Shown here: positions 1 through 3,700 of the stretch, in pieces
Layout of the letters: each line of letters opens with the position of its first letter
Numbering within the stretch: position 1 is the stretch's first letter
Origin: Deinococcales bacterium
GTDB taxonomy: Bacteria; Deinococcota; Deinococci; Deinococcales; Deinococcaceae
Direction: 5' to 3'
Assembly (NCBI GenBank): GCA_014378225.1
Contig: JACMOA010000201.1
Coordinates: 1-5,346, forward strand
DNA: 5,346 nucleotides
Notes under the pieces: generated by a model
What the model saw: the letters and a program-made list of their open reading frames with translations, nothing else
Databases searched by the model: none
Told to the model about the DNA's origin: nothing
Made by a program: the position numbers and the translations under genes

Positions 1-2
1 AC

Positions 3-158
3 GGCACCTACCGGGCCTGTCCGCCTATCGGGCCTAATCCGCGTTTAACGTTTGCTTATATTTTGCAAAAGCACACCAACCCCTCGAGCGGCCTCAACAC
101 CAAAACCTCCGACGTGAAACCCATTACTGTGTCCCCCCGCCCCGTGCGCCTAGTGTGA
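3..158 (+). CDS. 3' end of an unidentified upstream gene (possibly P450-like C-terminus), partial
   Basis: This frame is open from the window edge for 51 codons and ends at TGA 156-158, 9 nt before the lycopene cyclase start, so it probably belongs to the same operon. About two thirds of its codons end in G or C, which fits coding DNA; the other two forward frames stop at 35-37 and 46-48. The product is not clearly recognisable. The part reading RLTFAYILQKHT and the ending VKPITVSPRPVRL resemble the helix after the heme loop and the last beta-strand (iTLRP-like) of bacterial cytochromes P450. An R-x-C triplet near the start lies about 45 residues from the end, roughly where a heme Cys would be. 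However, the spacing from Cys to the helix is too short and the usual C-x-G-x-x-x-A pattern is absent, so this could be a diverged or frameshifted P450 or something unrelated. A carotenoid-modifying P450 would suit the neighbours, but that is inference. Confidence 0.55.
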   Translation, partial: GTYRACPPIGPNPRLTFAYILQKHTNPSSGLNTKTSDVKPITVSPRPVRLV

Positions 159-167
159 CCCTAGTTT

Positions 168-1358
168 ATGACCGGATTTGACGACATCATCCTGGGCGGC
201 GGCGCGTCTGGCCTCAGCTTGGCCTACCATTTGACTCGAGCGGGCCTGAGTAAGCGCCGCATCCTGATTGTGGAACGCGCTCCCAAAGCGGGAAATGAAC
301 GAACCTGGTGTTTTTGGGAAAACGGAGACGGCCCTTTTGAAGCGGCAGTTCACAGCCGCTGGCAACACCTGTGGATGCACGGCCCTGATAGCTCACAGAA
401 GCTGGATATTGCGCCCTACACCTACAAAATGATTCGTAGCGGTGATTTTTACGCACTGGTAGATGATTGGCTCGAGCGTTGTCCCAACGTCACCCGATTG
501 TATGGAAATTTTGAGCGGCTCGAGGAGTTGCCCCAGGGTGTGCGCGTGTGGGTGGACGGCCAGGTATTAGAGGGAAAGTGGGTCTACAACAGCCTTTACA
601 AACCGCAAATGGCGCAGGGTGGCTCGAGCCATCTGCTGCAACACTTCCGGGGCTGGGTAGTCGAAACCGAGCAGGACCACTTTGACCCGCATAGCGCGAC
701 TTTTATGGATTTCCGAACCGAACAAAAAGGTGAGACCCGCTTTGTCTATGTTCTGCCCCTCTCCAAGCGCCGCGCCCTGGTGGAATTCACCCTGTTCTCG
801 AGCCACTTGCTCGAGGACCTCGAGTACGACGCAGGTTTGCAGGATTATCTGACTCGAGTTCTGGGGATAGAGAGTTATCGGGTGCTCGAGATTGAGCAGG
901 GCGTGATTCCCATGACTGACGCCGAATTTCCACTTCACCCCAGTCCACACGTTCTGAACATCGGCACGGCGGGCGGATGTGCCAAACCCTCTACGGGTTA
1001 CACTTTCCGGCGCATCCAAAGGCAGGCGCAGCAAATTACCTCACAGATTCTCAAAACCGGAGACCCGATTTATTTACCCTCCAGCTTTGACCATTACCGC
1101 TGGATGGACAGCGTGATGCTGCGGGTATTGGCCACAGGAAGACAGGGTGGGGCAGAGTTTTTTAGCACTCTCTTTCAACGAAATCCGCCTCTTAGGGTGC
1201 TCGAGTTTCTGAATGAAGAATCCACTCCAGCGCAAGACTTGGCCCTGATGCTCTCAGTGAACATTCCGCTGTTTGTAGCAACAGGTCTGGAAGTCACCTC
1301 CTCGAGCCTGCAACACACCTTAAAACACAGTTTGAAACGCAGTCTGGCTCGAGGGTAA
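168..1358 (+). CDS. crtY: Lycopene cyclase, FAD-dependent CrtY/CrtL family
   Basis: The 396-residue product cyclises the psi-ends of lycopene to beta-rings in a non-net-redox reaction that uses reduced FAD, at the membrane. Visible hallmarks are an N-terminal dinucleotide-binding fold starting at once (DDIILGGGASGLSLA, residues 5-19), an acidic end of the second strand (VER, 35-37), RTWCFWE at 45-51, the catalytic-Glu region VEFTLFS with Glu206 (the counterpart of the FLEET/IEDT motif), and AGGCAKPSTGYTF at 268-280. Length is normal for the family. The VE-x-TLFS form is the type I associate with Bacteroidota and Deinococcus cyclases, some of which act on one end only (Deinococcus CrtLm). The ATG at 168 is fixed by an in-frame stop at 162-164 and by the fold beginning immediately; no good Shine-Dalgarno is seen. 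It is followed after 7 nt by the CruF-type gene. Mono- versus bicyclase activity cannot be decided from sequence alone. Confidence 0.93.
   Translation: MTGFDDIILGGGASGLSLAYHLTRAGLSKRRILIVERAPKAGNERTWCFWENGDGPFEAAVHSRWQHLWMHGPDSSQKLDIAPYTYKMIRSGDFYALVDDWLERCPNVTRLYGNFERLEELPQGVRVWVDGQVLEGKWVYNSLYKPQMAQGGSSHLLQHFRGWVVETEQDHFDPHSATFMDFRTEQKGETRFVYVLPLSKRRALVEFTLFSSHLLEDLEYDAGLQDYLTRVLGIESYRVLEIEQGVIPMTDAEFPLHPSPHVLNIGTAGGCAKPSTGYTFRRIQRQAQQITSQILKTGDPIYLPSSFDHYRWMDSVMLRVLATGRQGGAEFFSTLFQRNPPLRVLEFLNEESTPAQDLALMLSVNIPLFVATGLEVTSSSLQHTLKHSLKRSLARG
1351..1355 (+). promoter_or_regulatory. Probable ribosome binding site for the CruF-type gene, built on a CTCGAG copy
   Basis: GAGGG lies 10 nt before the GTG at 1366 and is formed by the last three bases of a CTCGAG (1348-1353) plus GG, inside the final codons of the lycopene cyclase. 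It supports GTG 1366 as the start, although TTG 1372 and GTG 1375 in the same frame are also possible. Confidence 0.4.
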
Positions 1359-1365
1359 ATTCACC

Positions 1366-2523
1366 GTGAACTTGGTGTGGCTCTGTCTTGTCTCCATGCT
1401 GCTTGCAGCGGTTGCTGCATTTTTGACCCGCTCAAGCGTGGGAAATTATCCCTCAAGCACTAAAGTAGACTGGACCGCTCGAGGGTTGGGTGCACTGCTG
1501 ACTTTGGGTTTAGCGCTGGCTGGTGCAGTTTTGCTGGTTCAGGGCCTCGAGCCGCCGCTGGGCGCGGGTTTAGCCATTTTTGGACCCCTACTGGCCACAC
1601 TCTCCGTCTGGGGCGGAGATTTGCTGTGGAATGAGCGTCGAAAATGGCTCTGGATGTTGATTGGCTCGAGCATTTTTCTCGTTCTGATGGCTGTAGCCCT
1701 GAATTTGACCCTCACGAGCGCAGTGGTCATGGGTTTGGTGGGACTATGGGCCGGGGGAACAACCCTTTTAAGCCAGAATTCAGTGGCTCGAGGGCGGCTT
1801 TTACAGCTTCGAGAGCGGGTAACAGCTTGGCAATTTCTATTGGCCCTGGCGGTTTTGGTTCGGGTTCCTGTTCCACTGTGGCCCGAGGGATTTCCACTGA
1901 TTGGCACGGTCCAAACCGTTCTCATCACCCTGGCGGCGCTGCTGTGGGGCTGGTCCATCATCGGCGCTCGAGTTCTCTTTCTGGCAATAACCGCGTTCAG
2001 TATGGGTTTAATTGTTGAAATCCTGGGCAGCCGCAGCGGAATTCCTTTTGGGGTTTACAGTTACGCAGCCTCGCCTGCGCCTACGGTGCTAGGCGTGCCG
2101 CTCATCGTGCCGCTGGGCTGGTTTGCCATGGTGCTCTCGGCACACGTACTGGCTCGAGGGAACCCCCTACTCACCGGGCTGGGCATGGTGGCCTGGGACC
2201 TGGGACTCGAGGCCCTGATGACGCAACAAGGCTACTGGACCTGGACCGACCCGAATCCGCTGTGGTACGGCGCTCCGATTCAAAATTATTTGAGTTGGTT
2301 TGGAGTGGGCGCGGGTATTTCACTGATTTACCGCACTTTGGGTCCAGAACTACACGCTCGAGCGGGTTTGGGCTGGGCTTTCCGGCTCGAGGCGCTGTTT
2401 ATCCCGGCTGGGTTAGCACTGTTCGATTTGTGGCCTGCCGCGCTTGTGTGCGGGATAGCGATGAATTTGTTTGCTTGGCACGAGGTTTTATTTCAGAAGG
2501 TTCCCGCTCAAGCGTTCAAGTGA
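1366..2523 (+). CDS. cruF: CruF-type carotenoid 1',2'-hydratase (DUF422) with long N-terminal membrane extension
   Basis: This 385-residue polytopic membrane protein adds water across the C1',2' double bond of an acyclic carotenoid end, giving a tertiary hydroxyl that can later be glycosylated. The C-terminal part, from about residue 155, carries the DUF422/CruF signatures: [16 protein letters not shown] from Glu218, [12 protein letters not shown] just after, [10 protein letters not shown] at 276-285, then G-Y-W-T-W and [13 protein letters not shown] at 300-312. Several hydrophobic helices are evident throughout. CruF proteins are usually nearer 250-300 residues; here about 150 additional N-terminal residues form further membrane segments that I cannot assign. 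In the motif normally close to WDLxLDP the Asp is Glu282, encoded by a CTCGAG. The gene starts 7 nt after crtY, so co-transcription and a shared pathway are very likely: cyclase on one end, hydratase on the other, as in deinoxanthin- or Meiothermus-type monocyclic carotenoids. Confidence 0.88.
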   Translation: MNLVWLCLVSMLLAAVAAFLTRSSVGNYPSSTKVDWTARGLGALLTLGLALAGAVLLVQGLEPPLGAGLAIFGPLLATLSVWGGDLLWNERRKWLWMLIGSSIFLVLMAVALNLTLTSAVVMGLVGLWAGGTTLLSQNSVARGRLLQLRERVTAWQFLLALAVLVRVPVPLWPEGFPLIGTVQTVLITLAALLWGWSIIGARVLFLAITAFSMGLIVEILGSRSGIPFGVYSYAASPAPTVLGVPLIVPLGWFAMVLSAHVLARGNPLLTGLGMVAWDLGLEALMTQQGYWTWTDPNPLWYGAPIQNYLSWFGVGAGISLIYRTLGPELHARAGLGWAFRLEALFIPAGLALFDLWPAALVCGIAMNLFAWHEVLFQKVPAQAFK

Positions 2524-2768
2524 ATTTGGGGCGTGATTTTTGGCAGCCATGCATAACCACGCAAAAAGAAGGGCAACCATAAAGGATACACCTCAGTACC
2601 TGACACTTTTTTGTAAACATAACTGATGAGGATTCCGGAAATATCGTCCATTACCGATATTCCCGAAATCCTTATGACAAGATTTTTGGTAGGGGCAGTC
2701 TCTTGTAGCTTCCCGGATAGCAAACAAAAACAGCACTTTAAAACCTTTACATCCCCTAAACTCGAGCG
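2524..2768 (+). other. AT-richer intergenic gap between carotenoid and folate genes
   Basis: No credible gene is seen in these 245 nt; a 71-codon minus-strand frame that crosses it (2508-2723) has no recognisable features and runs into cruF. The gap is clearly AT-richer than its surroundings and contains only one CTCGAG, at 2761-2766, directly before folB. It holds the inverted repeat at 2626-2675, and a T6 run at 2607-2612 preceded by only a 4-bp hairpin, too weak to call a terminator. A TAAACT box (2757-2762) 6 nt before the folB ATG could be a -10 element of a leaderless transcript, but no matching -35 box was found. Confidence 0.6.
2626..2675. repeat. Imperfect inverted repeat, 21-bp arms with 8-nt loop
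   Basis: Arm 2626-2646 pairs with arm 2655-2675 with two mismatches (2635/2666 and 2639/2662) and one G-T wobble (2628/2673); the loop is TCCATTAC. The core of each arm is related to GGATTYCGGRAATATCG. The stem is long but not GC-rich, and the nearest T run (2683-2687) begins 7 nt after it, so it is a poor match to a classical intrinsic terminator. It may be a dispersed palindromic element, an operator, or an mRNA-end stabilising hairpin for the cruF transcript. Confidence 0.75.
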
Positions 2769-3128
2769 ATGGGAAAGGTAGCTTTAATAGGACTCGAGTT
2801 TTTTGGACGGCACGGCGTTTTTTCCGAAGAAACTCGGCTGGGAGCGCGTTTTGTGGTGGATGTGGAGCTGGAGTTCAACTTTGAAGGAATAACCGATTCG
2901 CTCGAGAATACCGTGGATTATGGCTCCATTTACACACGGGTAGCAAGTGAAGTGACCGGGCAGCGTTACGACCTCATTGAGTATCTGGCCCAAGCTCTGG
3001 CCGAGAAACTGCTGCTCGAGCACCCGCGCACCGAAAAGTTGACCGTGCGGGTTCACAAGCCTCACGCACCGCTGCCAGGGGTTTTCCGGGATGTGTACGC
3101 CGAGGTTACAAAGCAGCGTGGGGAGTGA
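2769..3128 (+). CDS. folB: Dihydroneopterin aldolase
   Basis: The enzyme splits 7,8-dihydroneopterin into 6-hydroxymethyl-7,8-dihydropterin and glycolaldehyde in cytoplasmic folate synthesis; it works as a multimer of small subunits. The 119 residues match the family in length and pattern: an opening like the usual GIrcyG-HGV (here GLEFFGRHGVFSEE, with Glu21), LGARFVVDVELE, TVDYGSIY with Tyr51, LIEYLAQALAEKLL with Glu71, and VRVHKPHAPLPG with Lys97, the conserved pterin-binding and catalytic positions. The start is set by an in-frame TAA at 2757-2759 that leaves only ATG 2769 upstream of the conserved first strand. There is no Shine-Dalgarno; a CTCGAG ends 2 nt before the ATG, which suggests SD-less or leaderless translation. 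The stop overlaps the folK start by 4 nt, and folK supplies the next enzyme in the pathway. Confidence 0.95.
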   Translation: MGKVALIGLEFFGRHGVFSEETRLGARFVVDVELEFNFEGITDSLENTVDYGSIYTRVASEVTGQRYDLIEYLAQALAEKLLLEHPRTEKLTVRVHKPHAPLPGVFRDVYAEVTKQRGE

Positions 3129-3610
3129 ATCACGCCCTCATCGCCGTGGGTGGCAATCTGGGTGATGTTCAGGCCACGCTTCAGGCCGCGCTCGAGCGGG
3201 TAGAGAAACTGGGCCGAGTCACCCGTAAATCCAGCCTTTACCGAACTGCACCGTGGGGGAAGCTCGAACAGCCAGATTTTCTCAACGCGGTTCTCGAGCT
3301 GAAAACAGCCCTCGAGCCAGAGGATTTGTTGAAAGCACTGCTCGAGATAGAAGGTCAGTTTGGACGCAAGCGCAGTGAACGCTGGGGGCCTCGAGTGCTG
3401 GATTTGGATGTGTTGAGTTTTGCGAGTCGCGTGCTCGAGTCCGCGAACCTCACCCTGCCCCATCCCAGAATGCTCGAGCGGGCTTTTGTACTGGTTCCGC
3501 TGCTTGAGATTAAACCCGACTGGACCCACCCCGAAACCGGAAAATCTGCTCAAGACGCCCTGAAACAGCTCAACTCAATCGGAGTGGAAAAAACAGTGCT
3601 CGAGTGGTGA
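3125..3610 (+). CDS. folK: 6-hydroxymethyl-7,8-dihydropterin pyrophosphokinase (HPPK)
   Basis: HPPK moves pyrophosphate from ATP to the FolB product, giving the substrate for dihydropteroate synthase. The 161 residues carry the family signatures: GGNLGD near the N-terminus, SSLYRTAPWGKLEQPDFLNA in the first third, LLEIEGQFGRKR, then GPRVLDLDVL with the Mg-binding Asp-x-Asp, and LPHPRMLERAFVLVPL. Length is typical for a monofunctional enzyme. Translation starts at GTG 3125, inside the last codons of folB (GTGA overlap), which implies translational coupling; no other start lies before the glycine motif. folP is not adjacent in this window. CTCGAG occurs eight times in this gene, seven as Leu-Glu and once as Pro-Arg-Val, the highest density of any gene here, and the last copy lies one codon before the stop. 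Confidence 0.96.
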   Translation: MNHALIAVGGNLGDVQATLQAALERVEKLGRVTRKSSLYRTAPWGKLEQPDFLNAVLELKTALEPEDLLKALLEIEGQFGRKRSERWGPRVLDLDVLSFASRVLESANLTLPHPRMLERAFVLVPLLEIKPDWTHPETGKSAQDALKQLNSIGVEKTVLEW

Positions 3611-3611
3611 A

Positions 3612-3653
3612 AATTGATAACCGAAAACTGACAACCGAAAACTGACAACTGAT
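3612..3653. repeat. Tandem heptanucleotide repeat, consensus AACYGAM
   Basis: Six consecutive 7-mers follow the folK stop: AATTGAT, AACCGAA, AACTGAC, AACCGAA, AACTGAC, AACTGAT. Units two to five form two perfect 14-nt copies (3619-3632 and 3633-3646). The array begins 1 nt after folK and is not coding in any frame I can support. It resembles the heptad short tandem repeats known between genes in cyanobacteria and other bacteria; its role here is unknown. Confidence 0.85.
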
Positions 3654-3685
3654 AATCCACCCTCACTTCTCAAAAACTCACCCTG

Positions 3686-3691
3686 TATACT
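3686..3691 (+). promoter_or_regulatory. Candidate -10 box (TATACT) of the PASTA-protein gene
   Basis: TATACT matches TATAAT at five of six positions and ends 9 nt before ATG 3701, so transcription could begin at or just before the start codon. No Shine-Dalgarno is present between the box and the ATG, which fits a leaderless mRNA, a common arrangement in Deinococcota. The -35 region (around 3662-3668, CTCACTT) matches poorly. Confidence 0.4.
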
Positions 3692-3700
3692 GAAATCTGT

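Noticed and set aside
567..1034. 155-codon minus-strand frame opposite the lycopene cyclase
   Set aside because: It is a shadow of a conserved enzyme whose motifs span the same bases.
2593..2612. Possible intrinsic terminator: TCAG/CTGA hairpin before six T
   Set aside because: The stem is only 4 bp with a 3-nt loop and is separated from the T run, too weak to call.
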